A stretch of 64,000 bases of DNA, from positions 868,001 through 932,000 of the forward strand of contig NZ_CP060298.1 in assembly GCF_014303395.1 (NCBI RefSeq), given 5' to 3'. Positions 10,820-19,212 of this stretch are shown in pieces (positions within the stretch are counted from its first letter, which is position 1; the number at the start of each line of letters is the position of its first letter). The notes under the pieces were generated by a model, which saw only the letters and a program-made list of their open reading frames with translations, was not told where the DNA came from and made no database searches. Both the position numbers and the translations under genes were made by a program. Origin of the DNA: Nakamurella sp. PAMC28650 (GTDB taxonomy: Bacteria; Actinomycetota; Actinomycetes; Mycobacteriales; Nakamurellaceae).

Positions 10820-11575
10820 TCAGTCCTTGCCCAGCTCCTGCAGGTGCGTGATCAGCACCTGCAGCGAACTGTCGAAGACCTCGGCGGAGCGATTCTCCGA
10901 CAACAGCGGTTTGAGATGCTGCAACAACGGATATCCGCTCAGGTCGTCGATGTCCGGGGCGCGCGGCTCCGGGTCGTCCACCGGCCCGATGTCCGCCCCC
11001 AACGCAGACACCTCGAGCAGTAGATGACCCAGCAGAAAGCTGGAGAACGCCTGATAGACCGCGACGGCGGCGCGATCGGAGAATCCACAGTCACGGAACT
11101 CCTGCAGGAAGGATTCCATCCACCGCAGGCTCCGCAACGGTGGCCGCACCCACGGCGCGGCCGGCGGCCTGGTGGCCACCAGGGGGAAGACCTCGGGATG
11201 CGCCAGCGCGATTCGACGGATTCCGTGGGCAAGGCGGTAGAGGTAGTCCGGCCAGTCCGGCGACGACACGAGGACATCAGGGTCTCCGTAGAGCTCGTCG
11301 ATGACGGTTTCCACGATGCCGTCCAGCAGGGCGTCCCGACCGGGGACATATCGATACAACGCCATGCCCTCCACGCCGAGGTAGGCACCGAGTTTGCGCA
11401 TCGTCAATTCCCGCAGGCCGTCTCGGTCGACCATGGCGATCGCGCCGCCCAGGATGGTCCGGCGGTCCAGGTTCCCGCTCCCGGCTCCGGATCCGGGTCC
11501 GCTCATCGGCAGGACTGCGGCCGCGCGTCCGCGCCCGCGCCCGCGCGGACTGTCCGGATCCACCGTGTCGCTCAC
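10820..11575 (-). CDS. TetR-family regulator with TetR C-terminal domain, paralogue of the one at 12846
   Basis: The predicted 251-residue protein starts at GTG 11575. The frame is open further upstream, but that part overlaps an operator copy (11641-11655) and looks non-coding. After a G/S/R-rich lead, the HTH reads LTMRKLGAYLGVEGMALYRY, with a canonical LYRYVPGRDALL recognition segment. The C-terminal part (ALAHPEVFPLVATRPPAAPW, then SFLLGHLLLEVSALGADIGP) is about 60 % identical by eye to the regulator at 12846-13610. Its upstream gap contains three copies of GTTTAC-N3-GTAAAC, so autoregulation and control of the divergent membrane-protein gene are likely. Confidence 0.87.
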   Translation of the reverse strand: MSDTVDPDSPRGRGRGRAAAVLPMSGPGSGAGSGNLDRRTILGGAIAMVDRDGLRELTMRKLGAYLGVEGMALYRYVPGRDALLDGIVETVIDELYGDPDVLVSSPDWPDYLYRLAHGIRRIALAHPEVFPLVATRPPAAPWVRPPLRSLRWMESFLQEFRDCGFSDRAAVAVYQAFSSFLLGHLLLEVSALGADIGPVDDPEPRAPDIDDLSGYPLLQHLKPLLSENRSAEVFDSSLQVLITHLQELGKD

Positions 11576-11640
11576 GCGCCGCCACCTACCCCTGGGTCGT
11601 TGCCGCCGCCGGTGGACACCAGACGGGGCCACCTCCAACT

Positions 11641-11655
11641 CTTTACAACGTAAAC
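11641..11655. promoter_or_regulatory. TetR operator copy 1 (one mismatch)
   Basis: CTTTACAACGTAAAC matches the consensus GTTTAC-N3-GTAAAC at 11 of 12 arm positions. It lies 66-80 bp upstream of the regulator's GTG start, suited to autorepression. Confidence 0.65.
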
Positions 11656-11764
11656 GTTCCTGGTCGCTTTGACCAGTGGTTCCAACCCTCACCGGAATGG
11701 GCGACCTCCGGTGACGGTGCGCAAGATTCCGGTGACACAGAGTCTGATTGATGAGAATTTGGAC

Positions 11765-11779
11765 GTTTACCTTGTAAAC
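11765..11779. promoter_or_regulatory. TetR operator copy 2
   Basis: GTTTACCTTGTAAAC is a perfect 6-bp inverted repeat around CTT. Its centre is 34 bp from that of copy 3. Both lie upstream of the membrane-protein gene at 11874. Confidence 0.75.
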
Positions 11780-11798
11780 GCGCCGCTGATGTGGTCTC

Positions 11799-11813
11799 GT
11801 TTACAAGGTAAAC
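11799..11813. promoter_or_regulatory. TetR operator copy 3
   Basis: GTTTACAAGGTAAAC is the exact reverse complement of copy 2, so the arms are again perfect. It lies 60-75 bp before the GTG at 11874. Confidence 0.75.
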
Positions 11814-11873
11814 ACGGACCCCGACCGAGAGGTCCGCCATCCTGCCCTGCCCCTATCGAAGGAGATCTCTGCT

Positions 11874-12632
11874 GTGTCCGATTCACTCAAAGCCGGCCTG
11901 ACGTCGGTCATCACGTTCGTTCCGAAACTATTGGCGTTTCTCGTCATCCTGATCATCGGACTGCTCATCGCCAAGGTGGTGTCGAAGGTGTTGGAGAAGA
12001 TTGGTTTCGACAAGGTCGTCGAGCGCGGCGGCATCAAGAAGGCGTTGGCCAGGAGCGAGTACGACGCCTCGACCGTCATCGGAAAGATCATCTACTACGC
12101 GCTGGTGCTGTTCGTCCTCCAACTTGCGTTCGGGGTGTTCGGTCCGAACCCGATCAGCGACCTGATCTACAAGATCATCGCCTTCATCCCGGCGCTGATC
12201 GTGGCAATCGTCATCGTCATCGTCGCGGCAGCGATCGCCGCAGGTGTGAAGGCGCTGATCCAGGGCACGCTGGGGGGCCTGTCCTACGGGAAGACCCTGG
12301 CCAACATCGCCTCGATCTTCATCCTGTTCCTGGGAGTGGTGGCCGCGCTCAACCAGATCGGTGTGGCGACCCCGGTGACGACCCCGGTGCTGATCACCAT
12401 CCTGGCGATGATCGGTGGCGTCATCATCGTCGGCGCCGGCGGTGGGTTGATCAAGCCGATGCAGGCCCGGTGGGAGCAGTACCTCACCAAGGCCGAGGAG
12501 GAAGCGCCCAAGATCCGGCAGCACGCTGCCAACGCCCCGTCGGTCCGGGATCAGGCCCAACAGGTCGCCTACCAGGTCAGGCAGTCGGCCGACGCGACCA
12601 ATCGTGGTGGCGGGTCCGCTCCCCGGCACTGA
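11874..12632 (+). CDS. Multi-TM membrane protein of the conserved-TM-helix / small mechanosensitive-channel-like type
   Basis: The 252-residue protein starts at GTG 11874, with AGGAG at 11860-11864. It has about five hydrophobic segments: LLAFLVILIIGLLIAKVV near 20-38, IIYYALVLFVLQLAFGVF near 75-92, FIPALIVAIVIVIVAAAIAA near 105-124, IASIFILFLGVVAAL, and ILAMIGGVIIVGAGGGLI. The helix with a following GVKALIQGTLGG loop matches the TM-helix repeat of CmpX-like and small MscS-related proteins, but no full MscS beta domain follows. The last 50 residues are charged and likely cytoplasmic. Two TetR operators lie directly upstream, and paralogous TetR genes flank it, so it is the probable regulated target. 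Transport or channel function is inference. Confidence 0.75.
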   Translation: MSDSLKAGLTSVITFVPKLLAFLVILIIGLLIAKVVSKVLEKIGFDKVVERGGIKKALARSEYDASTVIGKIIYYALVLFVLQLAFGVFGPNPISDLIYKIIAFIPALIVAIVIVIVAAAIAAGVKALIQGTLGGLSYGKTLANIASIFILFLGVVAALNQIGVATPVTTPVLITILAMIGGVIIVGAGGGLIKPMQARWEQYLTKAEEEAPKIRQHAANAPSVRDQAQQVAYQVRQSADATNRGGGSAPRH

Positions 12633-12775
12633 TCTCGAGCGCGGGCGTGGGTCGGGTCACCTTTGACGAGAAAGTGGTCTGGGACGGCCCGGCGGCCGAG
12701 TATTCCGAGCACTTGTCCGGTGATCCGCCCACACCCGTGTGATGTCGGTCTTGTCGGGGTATCTACCACCATGGC

Positions 12776-12793
12776 TATCCGGGAGCCCGGGTA
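12776..12793. repeat. Short hairpin TATCCGGG/CCCGGGTA
   Basis: TATCCGGG (12776-12783) and CCCGGGTA (12786-12793) form an 8-bp stem with one mismatch and a 2-nt gap, in the 213-bp gap between the membrane-protein gene and the second TetR gene. Several GGCTATCC/GGTATCC words repeat nearby. It could be a terminator for the membrane-protein gene or an operator for the downstream regulator. Neither role is proven. Confidence 0.35.
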
Positions 12794-12845
12794 TCCGACG
12801 ATCCGGCTATCCGTCAACGACGTCATCGCGCCGAGGAGGTAGCCG

Positions 12846-13610
12846 TTGTCCGGTTCGCCTGCGGTATCAGCGTTGGCCACGGCGAGCGATCTGCCATGGT
12901 CCGGCCGGGCGTCCGATCGACCCCCGGCCACGGAGACCGAAGTGCCTGCAGGACAGCATGAAGAGCGCGACCAGGTGGTCTCGGCGGCCATCATGCTGAT
13001 GGATCAGAAGGGCATCTCGGCACTGACCATGCAGGAGATCAGTACGAGGGTGGCAGTGGAGCCGGCTCGATTGGCGGAGGTCTTCCCCCGGCTCGATGAT
13101 CTCCTGGATGCGATCGTCGATGCGATCGTCGACCAGTTCTTCGCCGATCCGGAGGTACAGCCGGTGACGCCGGATTGGCAGGAGTACCTGCAGCGGATCG
13201 CCCACGGGGTGCGCCGGACCGCGCTCGCTCACCCGCAGGTGTTCCCGTTGATCGCCACCCGTCCGCCGGCGGCGCCCTGGCTGCAACCGCCGTTGCGAAG
13301 CCTCAGGTGGATGGAGACCTTTCTGGAATCCCTGCACCAGTGCGGGTTCTCGGACCGAGCTGCAGTGCGGGCCTACCGAGCGTTCTCCAGCTTTCTGCTG
13401 GGGCATCTCCTGCTGGAGGTCTCGGCGCTCGGCGCAGACATCGGGCCGATCGATCAACCCGACCCGCGGAAGAGCCGACCTGAGGACCTGGATGGCTATC
13501 CGCGGTTGGCCGGCCTGCAGCAGGAACTCACCGACCACGATTCCGCGGCCGAATTCGAGGAGTCGTTGGAGTCACTCCTGGATCGTCTGGCCCACGACGG
13601 GCGCAACTGA
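12846..13610 (+). CDS. TetR-like regulator paralogue with a divergent recognition helix
   Basis: The 254-residue product starts at TTG 12846, chosen because AGGAGGT ends 5 nt upstream. The C-terminal domain closely resembles the regulator at 10820-11575: HPQVFPLIATRPPAAPW, LRSLRWMETFLES and SSFLLGHLLLEVSALGADIG are nearly the same. The HTH region is less conserved: where the paralogue has GMALYRYVPGRDALL this protein has PARLAEVFPRLDDLL, lacking the aromatic residues typical of TetR recognition helices. It may bind a different site, heterodimerise with its paralogue, or have lost DNA binding. The arrangement suggests local gene duplication around the membrane-protein gene. Confidence 0.82.
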   Translation: MSGSPAVSALATASDLPWSGRASDRPPATETEVPAGQHEERDQVVSAAIMLMDQKGISALTMQEISTRVAVEPARLAEVFPRLDDLLDAIVDAIVDQFFADPEVQPVTPDWQEYLQRIAHGVRRTALAHPQVFPLIATRPPAAPWLQPPLRSLRWMETFLESLHQCGFSDRAAVRAYRAFSSFLLGHLLLEVSALGADIGPIDQPDPRKSRPEDLDGYPRLAGLQQELTDHDSAAEFEESLESLLDRLAHDGRN

Positions 13611-13632
13611 AACCAGCCGGCCGAGCGCCGGA

Positions 13633-14382
13633 TCAGCGGGCCGTCCGCATCACGGTGAAGGCGAAGCGGCCTTCGATGAAGTAGCTGCGGGTGTACATGA
13701 AGGCCCGGTTGTGCTCGTCGTAGTGCAGTTGGTCCAGCAGCAGGAACAGTTCACCCGGCGCGAGGGCTCCGTCCCAGGCGATGGACAGGTCGCTGACGGC
13801 CTTCACGTTGGCCAGGGCGCGAACCGGTGTCGGGCCGTCGTTCTCGGCCAGGAAGCCGAAGACCGACCCGGTCAGGTCCTTCGGTGTGAAGTCGGCCGGG
13901 AAGACCCACCGGGGAAGAACGTCGTAGGAGTAGGCCACCACGATGTCGTCGGCCATGATCTTGCGCTGGATGTCCAGGACCTGCTCGTCGGGCCCGATGC
14001 CGAACATGTCCTGTTCTTCGGGGGTCGAGGGGCGCAGGATCCGGTGGTGGTACCGCATCCCGGGGCGGTGACCCATCTCGGCGATGGTGGCGCTGATGGA
14101 TTTGAGTTCCTGCATACCGGCATGGATGGTCCCGACGTCGGCGGCGAAACTGCCCCGGCCGCGCCTGGTGGTGATCAGACCACGGCCCTCCAGGGTTTTC
14201 AGGGCCTGCCGGACGGTGGCCCGCGATACGCCGTAGCTGTCGACCAGGTCGGCCTCGGTGGGCAATTGCTCCCCGGGCGACCATTCCTGGGCAGCGAGCC
14301 GTCCCCGCAGGTCGTCGGCCAACCGCACCGGTAGGGCCGTGCGCGAGCCGAGCCGGTCGGTGCCGGAGTGCGCTCTCACCAT
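13633..14382 (-). CDS. GntR/HutC-family regulator of the carbohydrate locus
   Basis: The 249-residue protein starts at ATG 14382, with GGGAGG four nt upstream. The N-terminal winged helix spans about residues 17-80 (GEQLPTEADLVDSYGVSRAT, then RQALKTLEGRGLI, then the wing TTRRGRGSF). The C-terminal part (about 97-245) is a UTRA effector domain of the HutC subfamily, which usually binds sugar phosphates or amino-sugar ligands. It is divergent from the kinase operon. A perfect 13-bp palindrome (14455-14467) lies between them, and the same sequence recurs before the importer operon at 21650-21662. This gene is therefore the likely repressor of both operons. The effector is unknown. Confidence 0.88.
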   Translation of the reverse strand: MVRAHSGTDRLGSRTALPVRLADDLRGRLAAQEWSPGEQLPTEADLVDSYGVSRATVRQALKTLEGRGLITTRRGRGSFAADVGTIHAGMQELKSISATIAEMGHRPGMRYHHRILRPSTPEEQDMFGIGPDEQVLDIQRKIMADDIVVAYSYDVLPRWVFPADFTPKDLTGSVFGFLAENDGPTPVRALANVKAVSDLSIAWDGALAPGELFLLLDQLHYDEHNRAFMYTRSYFIEGRFAFTVMRTAR

Positions 14383-14441
14383 CTGCCCTCCCCTGCTGTC
14401 GTCGGCTGGATGGTCGCCCTCGATGATCGGGCCATCGATGC

Positions 14442-14473
14442 TTGACAGATGTCCGTTGTCCGACAACTATACG
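14442..14473 (+). promoter_or_regulatory. Promoter with overlapping GntR operator, kinase operon
   Basis: A consensus -35 TTGACA (14442-14447) is followed after GATGTCC by the perfect palindrome GTTGTCCGACAAC (14455-14467), then TATACG (14468-14473), a possible -10 at a slightly long spacing (20 bp; ACTATA would give 18). The operator fills the spacer between -35 and -10, the classic position for repression. A 28/29 identical copy lies at 21647-21675 on the minus strand. Confidence 0.75.
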
Positions 14474-14556
14474 AGACGAAAGACCGGACGGTGCGGGCAG
14501 CCGCTGCGGTCCTGCCGGGGTGACCTCCCCTTGACGACGAGCTGCATGAGGTGTGG

Positions 14557-15717
14557 ATGACCGACATCGAGACACCGTATCGCGAGTTGAACCTCTCGAC
14601 CGTGGCCGATTTCGCCGTACCGTTTCTGGCCGAACGGCCCATCCGTGCGCAGGAGATCGGGGACGGCAACCTGAATCGGGTCTTCCGGGTCTCGAGTTCG
14701 AGCGATTCGGTGGTGGTCAAACAGGCCCTGCCCTACCTGAAGGCGGCCGGCGAATCGTGGCCGCTGACCAGGCACCGGGCCCGCATCGAGTGCGAGGCGC
14801 TCCTGCAGCACGGCAAGCTGGCGCCAGGTCTGGTCGCCTCGGTCCTGCATTTCGAGGACCCATTGTCGGTCCTGGTCCTTGAAGACCTGCACGAGTACCA
14901 GAACTGGCGTGACGCCACCATTGCCGGGAACGACCTGTCGGGGGTGGCCGCGCTGGTCGGGCAGTACAGCGCGGCCGTTCTGGTCGGTACCGTCGGCGCC
15001 CACCTGACCGGCCCGGAGCGAGCCGAGATGCGCAGCCGCTTCTCGTATTCCGCTCTGTGCCTGGTCACCGAAGAACTCATCTTCACGGCTCCGTTCGTCA
15101 ACGCCGAGTCCAATCGTTACGACGTGGAGATCACCGACCTGGTGACCGCCCTGTACAAGGATCGGTCCCTGCGGATGGCTGCGGCCGAACTGCGGTTCAA
15201 CTTCCGCACCCGCAACGAAGCGCTGCTGCACGGCGACCTGCACACCGGATCCGTTCTGGCCCGCCCGAACGACATCCGCATCATCGACCCCGAGTTCGCG
15301 TTCTTCGGCCCGGTGGGATTCGACCCCGGTGTGCTGTTGGGCAATCTGGCCATGTCCCGGCTTGCGCACCAGGCCGCCGACCGCGAGCACGCCGCCTCGG
15401 TCATCGACACCGCCGCCCGCGACTACTGGCAGGCCTTCGCCGACGAGGCAGCCCGCCGCTGGAGTGCCACCGAACCCTGGTTCGCGCGCTTCCTGGCCCG
15501 CGTCCTGGCGGACGCCGCCCGTTTCGCCGGGATGGAGATGATCCGGCGGATCGTCGGTCTGGCCCACGTCCGTGACATCGACTCGCTGCCGCCCACGGCC
15601 AGGTTCCGGGCGCAGGAGTCGTCATTGGCGGGTGGCCGTGCGCTCGTGCTCGGCGGCCGGTGCCCGAGCTTCGACGACCTGTGGCAGCGCGCAACCCAAG
15701 AGGAGACCTTCGCATGA
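14557..15717 (+). CDS. S-methyl-5-thioribose kinase-like sugar kinase (APH fold)
   Basis: The 386-residue protein looks like MtnK. The catalytic loop is HGDLHTGS (from residue 225) and the metal loop is IDPEFAFFGPVGFDPG (Asp244), both characteristic of methylthioribose kinases; N-terminal IGDGNLNRVFRV matches the family's glycine loop. MtnK phosphorylates C1 of 5-methylthioribose in methionine salvage. No mtnA, mtnB or other salvage gene is nearby. Instead it is the first gene of an operon with dhaK, dhaL and a cyclase-family gene, joined by 4-nt overlaps, behind a GntR-controlled promoter. A related pentose or deoxypentose is therefore a plausible substrate; this is inference. ATG 14557 was preferred over GTG 14551. 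Confidence 0.85.
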   Translation: MTDIETPYRELNLSTVADFAVPFLAERPIRAQEIGDGNLNRVFRVSSSSDSVVVKQALPYLKAAGESWPLTRHRARIECEALLQHGKLAPGLVASVLHFEDPLSVLVLEDLHEYQNWRDATIAGNDLSGVAALVGQYSAAVLVGTVGAHLTGPERAEMRSRFSYSALCLVTEELIFTAPFVNAESNRYDVEITDLVTALYKDRSLRMAAAELRFNFRTRNEALLHGDLHTGSVLARPNDIRIIDPEFAFFGPVGFDPGVLLGNLAMSRLAHQAADREHAASVIDTAARDYWQAFADEAARRWSATEPWFARFLARVLADAARFAGMEMIRRIVGLAHVRDIDSLPPTARFRAQESSLAGGRALVLGGRCPSFDDLWQRATQEETFA

Positions 15718-16709
15718 GGAAGCTGATCAACCGCCCAGAGGACTTCGTCGACGAGTTCGTCGATGGCATCCTCAAGGCACATCCCGATGAACTGCGATCG
15801 GTGTCGCCGGACCACCGCGCGCTGGTCCGGGACGATGCACCCGGAGATCGGGTCGGCATCGTCACCGGGGGCGGTTCGGGACACCTCCCGCTGTTCCTCG
15901 GGTACGTCGGACGGGGCCTGCTCTCGGGAGTGGCGATCGGCGGGGTGTTCTCGTCCCCGTCACCGCAGCAGATCCTGGCGGCCACGAAAGCAAGTGACTC
16001 CGGACGCGGTGTGCTGTACCTGTTCGGGAACTACGGCGGGGACGTGCTGAACTTCGAGCTCGCCGGTGAACTGGCCGAGTTGGACGACATCCTCACCAGC
16101 ACGGTGCTGCTGGCCGACGACGTGCTCAGCGCGCCCCCCGAGAAGGCCGACAGTCGACGCGGTGTCGGTGGTCTGGTGCTGGCCTACAAGTGCGCCGGCG
16201 CCGCCGCCGAGCGCGGGGACGACCTCAAGGAGGTCACCAGGGTGGCGGAGGCCGCCGCCGCTGCCTGCCGCAGCGTCGGTGTGGGGTTGTCCCCGTCGAT
16301 TCTCCCCGCCGCCGGCAAGCCCACCTTCGAACTGCCCGACGGCGAGATGGAGATCGGGATCGGGATCCACGGAGAACCCGGCTCCCACCGGGGACCGCTG
16401 GAGACCGCCGACGAGATCGCCGATCGGATGGTGACCGCCATCCTCGCCGACATCGTCCTGGTGGCGGGCGATCGAGTCGCCGTGCTCGTGAACGGGATGG
16501 GCGCTACTCCTCCCGAGGAGCTCTACGTGCTGTACCGCCGGGTGCACGACATCCTCACCACGAAAGGAATTGTCGTCCACCGACCCTATGTCGGCGAATA
16601 TGCCACCAGCCTCGAGATGGCGGGCGCCTCGTTGACCATCATGAAGCTCGACGACGAGCTGGCCGAACTCATCGACGCACCGGCATCGTCCCCGTTCTTC
16701 CGCCAGTGA
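15714..16709 (+). CDS. dhaK: Dihydroxyacetone kinase subunit DhaK-like
   Basis: The 331-residue protein begins MRKLINRPEDFVDEFVDGIL, the standard DhaK start. It contains the VTGGGSGH loop (near residue 46), NYGGDVLNFELA, and GIGIHGEPG, whose histidine (His219, equal to His218 of E. coli DhaK) forms the covalent hemiaminal with the substrate carbonyl. The substrate should therefore be a short-chain ketose or aldose, such as dihydroxyacetone or a tetrulose. The start overlaps the kinase stop (ATGA), and DhaL follows with a GTGA overlap. No DhaM or other PTS partner is present, so ATP is the probable phosphoryl donor. Substrate identity may differ from dihydroxyacetone, as known for erythrulose-type kinases in mycobacteria. 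Confidence 0.93.
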   Translation: MRKLINRPEDFVDEFVDGILKAHPDELRSVSPDHRALVRDDAPGDRVGIVTGGGSGHLPLFLGYVGRGLLSGVAIGGVFSSPSPQQILAATKASDSGRGVLYLFGNYGGDVLNFELAGELAELDDILTSTVLLADDVLSAPPEKADSRRGVGGLVLAYKCAGAAAERGDDLKEVTRVAEAAAAACRSVGVGLSPSILPAAGKPTFELPDGEMEIGIGIHGEPGSHRGPLETADEIADRMVTAILADIVLVAGDRVAVLVNGMGATPPEELYVLYRRVHDILTTKGIVVHRPYVGEYATSLEMAGASLTIMKLDDELAELIDAPASSPFFRQ

Positions 16710-17341
16710 CCGGGCACGAACTGGCCGAACTCCTGGCTGCTGCGCTCCCGCAGCTGGAGCGGTCGCGGGACGAGCTCCGCGATCTGGACGCCGCCATCGG
16801 CGACGGCGATCTCGGCATCACCGTCGCCGACGGCGCTGCGGCGATCCTGCGGGACCTGCCCGGTCCGAGCGAGCCGGTCCTGCCCGCAAAGGTGCTCCAA
16901 GTCGCGGCCGCCGCGTTCTCGGCAGCCAATCCGTCGACCCTGTCGGCGCTGGTGGCCGGCGGACTGTTGGCTGCTGCCAAGGGGTTGGGCGCCGGCACCG
17001 AGGTGGACCGGGCCGGCGCCATCGTCATTCTCACGGCCGCGATCGAGCGGATCGAGCAACGGGGAAAGTCGGCCCCGGGTGACAAGACCATTCTCGACGC
17101 GATGGCGCCCAGTCTCGAAGCGCTGGTCGCCGGGCCCCCCGAGTCGGCCGAGGCCCTGTCGCGCATGGTGTCCGCGGCCCGGACGGGCGTCGAATCCACC
17201 ACCGGGCTGGTGTCACAGCGTGGCCGCGCCGCCTGGGTCGGCGATCGGAGCATCGGCCATCCCGATGGCGGCGCCACCGCCTATCTCCGTCTGCTCGAAG
17301 CGCTCCAACGGGTCTGGTCCGGCACCGCTGCGCGGCCGTGA
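16706..17341 (+). CDS. dhaL: Dihydroxyacetone kinase subunit DhaL-like (nucleotide-binding)
   Basis: The 211-residue protein starts at GTG 16706, overlapping the dhaK stop. The metal-binding signature DAAIGDGDLGITV gives Asp28, Asp33 and Asp35, matching the three Mg-binding aspartates of DhaL. The helical barrel continues with SAANPSTLSALVAGGLLAAA and the final GHPDGGATAYL loop, which is typical of the family. It supplies the nucleotide site to DhaK. The stop overlaps the start of the cyclase-family gene by 4 nt. DhaK and DhaL are separate here, not fused. Confidence 0.93.
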   Translation: MTGHELAELLAAALPQLERSRDELRDLDAAIGDGDLGITVADGAAAILRDLPGPSEPVLPAKVLQVAAAAFSAANPSTLSALVAGGLLAAAKGLGAGTEVDRAGAIVILTAAIERIEQRGKSAPGDKTILDAMAPSLEALVAGPPESAEALSRMVSAARTGVESTTGLVSQRGRAAWVGDRSIGHPDGGATAYLRLLEALQRVWSGTAARP

Positions 17342-18297
17342 ACGGGGGGACCGAACCGCCCTCGCAGCTGACGGAGATATTGGCCGGCGTCCAGACCAAC
17401 TGGGGTCGTTGGGGCCCCGACGACGAGATCGGTGCGCTGAATCTGCTGGATACCGGTCAGGTGCTCCGCGCGGCCGCGTTGATCCGGCAGGGCCGGGCCC
17501 TCACTCTCGGCGCTCCGGTGGGGGAGAACGACCCGGTGCTCCCCGGCCGGACCCCGCCGCAGCGGCGCAATCTGACCGATGACGCCGCATTCCGGGCCGG
17601 TCGACGGACGCGCCTGGCGGGTGGTCTGGCGTGGACCGAGGATCTGCTGACCGCCCACGCCCAGTTCGGTACGCATACCGATGCGCTGGGGCACATGTGG
17701 CTCGGCGATCAGCTCTGGAACGGGCATCCCGCGTCCAGCACCACCGGTGCGATGACGAAGGCCGGGATCGAGCCACTGGGCCGCCGCGGAATCGTCGGGC
17801 CTGCCGTGCTCGTCGACATGGCCGCCCACCGGCGGGTCGAATCGCTGGCCAGAGCCGAGACATTTGATCACCACGACGTTCTGGCTGCGGCCCGGGCCCA
17901 AGGGGTGACGATCGGACGACGCGCCGTCCTGCTGCTCCGCACCGGCTGGCACGCGGCCCTGCGTGCGGGTCGCGAACGAATCACCGACGACTACTGGGAG
18001 CCCGGGCTGACCTTCTCACCCGAGCTCGTGCAATGGTTCCACCAGCTGGACATCACCTGCCTGGTGACGGACACCCTCGGCAACGAGACCACCCGTGATC
18101 CGCGGTCCGGCGCCTTCTACCCGCTGCACGCCGCCCTGATGCGAGGGTTGGGTGTCGTGTTCACCGAGGCTGCCTGGTTGGAGGACCTGGCCCAGGACTG
18201 TCATCGCGACGGGGTGTGGGAGTTCTTCTACGCTGCGGCGCCGATCCCCCTGATCGGCGGGTCCGGGGCCGCGACCAATCCGGTGGTGGTCAAATAG
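17338..18297 (+). CDS. Cyclase-family (kynurenine formamidase-like) metal hydrolase
   Basis: The 319-residue protein belongs to the cyclase/formamidase fold. Its metal-site signature is HAQFGTHTDALGHMW (about residues 104-118), matching the HxGTHxDxPxH pattern. N-terminal NWGRWGPDDEIGALNLL is typical of longer actinobacterial members. Such enzymes hydrolyse amide, lactone or similar bonds. As last gene of the mtnK-like/dhaK/dhaL operon it could open a lactone or act on a sugar derivative; this is inference. The stop lies 32 bp from that of the convergent importer operon. Confidence 0.85.
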   Translation: MNGGTEPPSQLTEILAGVQTNWGRWGPDDEIGALNLLDTGQVLRAAALIRQGRALTLGAPVGENDPVLPGRTPPQRRNLTDDAAFRAGRRTRLAGGLAWTEDLLTAHAQFGTHTDALGHMWLGDQLWNGHPASSTTGAMTKAGIEPLGRRGIVGPAVLVDMAAHRRVESLARAETFDHHDVLAAARAQGVTIGRRAVLLLRTGWHAALRAGRERITDDYWEPGLTFSPELVQWFHQLDITCLVTDTLGNETTRDPRSGAFYPLHAALMRGLGVVFTEAAWLEDLAQDCHRDGVWEFFYAAAPIPLIGGSGAATNPVVVK

Positions 18298-18329
18298 CGG
18301 CGACGCGAGACCGGTTGCCCGACTGGGCA

Positions 18330-19169
18330 TCAGCCCTTGACGGCACCGAAGGTGAAGCCGCGCACCACGTGTCGCTGGACCGCGATGGTGAACAGGATGA
18401 TCGGGATGGCGACCATGGTGGCCGCGGCGTAGAGCTTGCCCCAGTTGATCCCACGATCGCTGATCAGGGTGGCCACGATACCGGCCGGCGCCGTGCGGTT
18501 GTCGGTGGTCAGCAGCACCGCGAACAGCAGCTCGTTCCACGCCGAGATGACGGTGAAGATGGCGGCGGCCGCGATACCGGATCGGACCACCGGGAGCATG
18601 ACCCGCAGCAGGATGCGGCCGTCCCCGGCGCCGTCCACCAGCGCCGACTCCCTGAGCTCCCTGGGCACCTGCGCCATGAAACCCCTGACGAGCCACACCG
18701 TGAACGGGATGTTCATCGCCGTGTAGGTCAGGATCAGGGCGATCGGATTGTCCAGCAGATGCAGATCGTTCCAGAGCTGGAACAACGGCACCAGCAGGAC
18801 CACCGGAGGCAGCATCGACGCCAGCAGGATCAGGATGAGCCAGAAGTTCGGCCGCCGGACCCGCATGAAGGTCAGCGCGTAGCTGGCCGGCACGCTGACG
18901 ATGATCGTCAGCAGCACGGTCGAGATGGTCACCGTCAGACTGACCATCAGGTAGTGCCCGAACTGGGTGCCGCTGCTGGTGGAGAACAGGTCCCGGTAGT
19001 TCTGCAGCGACGGCGTGAACAGCCAGGCGGGGGGGATGGCGAACACCTGGGCCGAGGGTTTGATCGACTGCAGCAGCATCCACACCACCGGCGCCAGACT
19101 GACCAGTACCCAGAGGATGACGATTCCGTAGACGAGCGTCTGACTCCGGCGAGATCTTCTCACCGCCAT
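18330..19169 (-). CDS. ABC sugar importer permease, MalG type (importer I)
   Basis: The 279-residue protein has six predicted TM segments, and the cytoplasmic EAA loop reads ELRESALVDGAGDGRILLRV, the contact site for the ATPase. The family imports oligosaccharides or other carbohydrates. ATG 19169 has GGAGAAGCC directly before it. It is last in the importer I operon, after the MalF-type permease and the binding protein. No ATP-binding subunit is encoded in the locus, so a shared MsiK-like ATPase elsewhere is probably used. Confidence 0.9.
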   Translation of the reverse strand: MAVRRSRRSQTLVYGIVILWVLVSLAPVVWMLLQSIKPSAQVFAIPPAWLFTPSLQNYRDLFSTSSGTQFGHYLMVSLTVTISTVLLTIIVSVPASYALTFMRVRRPNFWLILILLASMLPPVVLLVPLFQLWNDLHLLDNPIALILTYTAMNIPFTVWLVRGFMAQVPRELRESALVDGAGDGRILLRVMLPVVRSGIAAAAIFTVISAWNELLFAVLLTTDNRTAPAGIVATLISDRGINWGKLYAAATMVAIPIILFTIAVQRHVVRGFTFGAVKG

Positions 19170-19212
19170 GGCTTCTCCTGTTCGATGGTGGACGGCCCGG
19201 TCGGAGCGGGGA

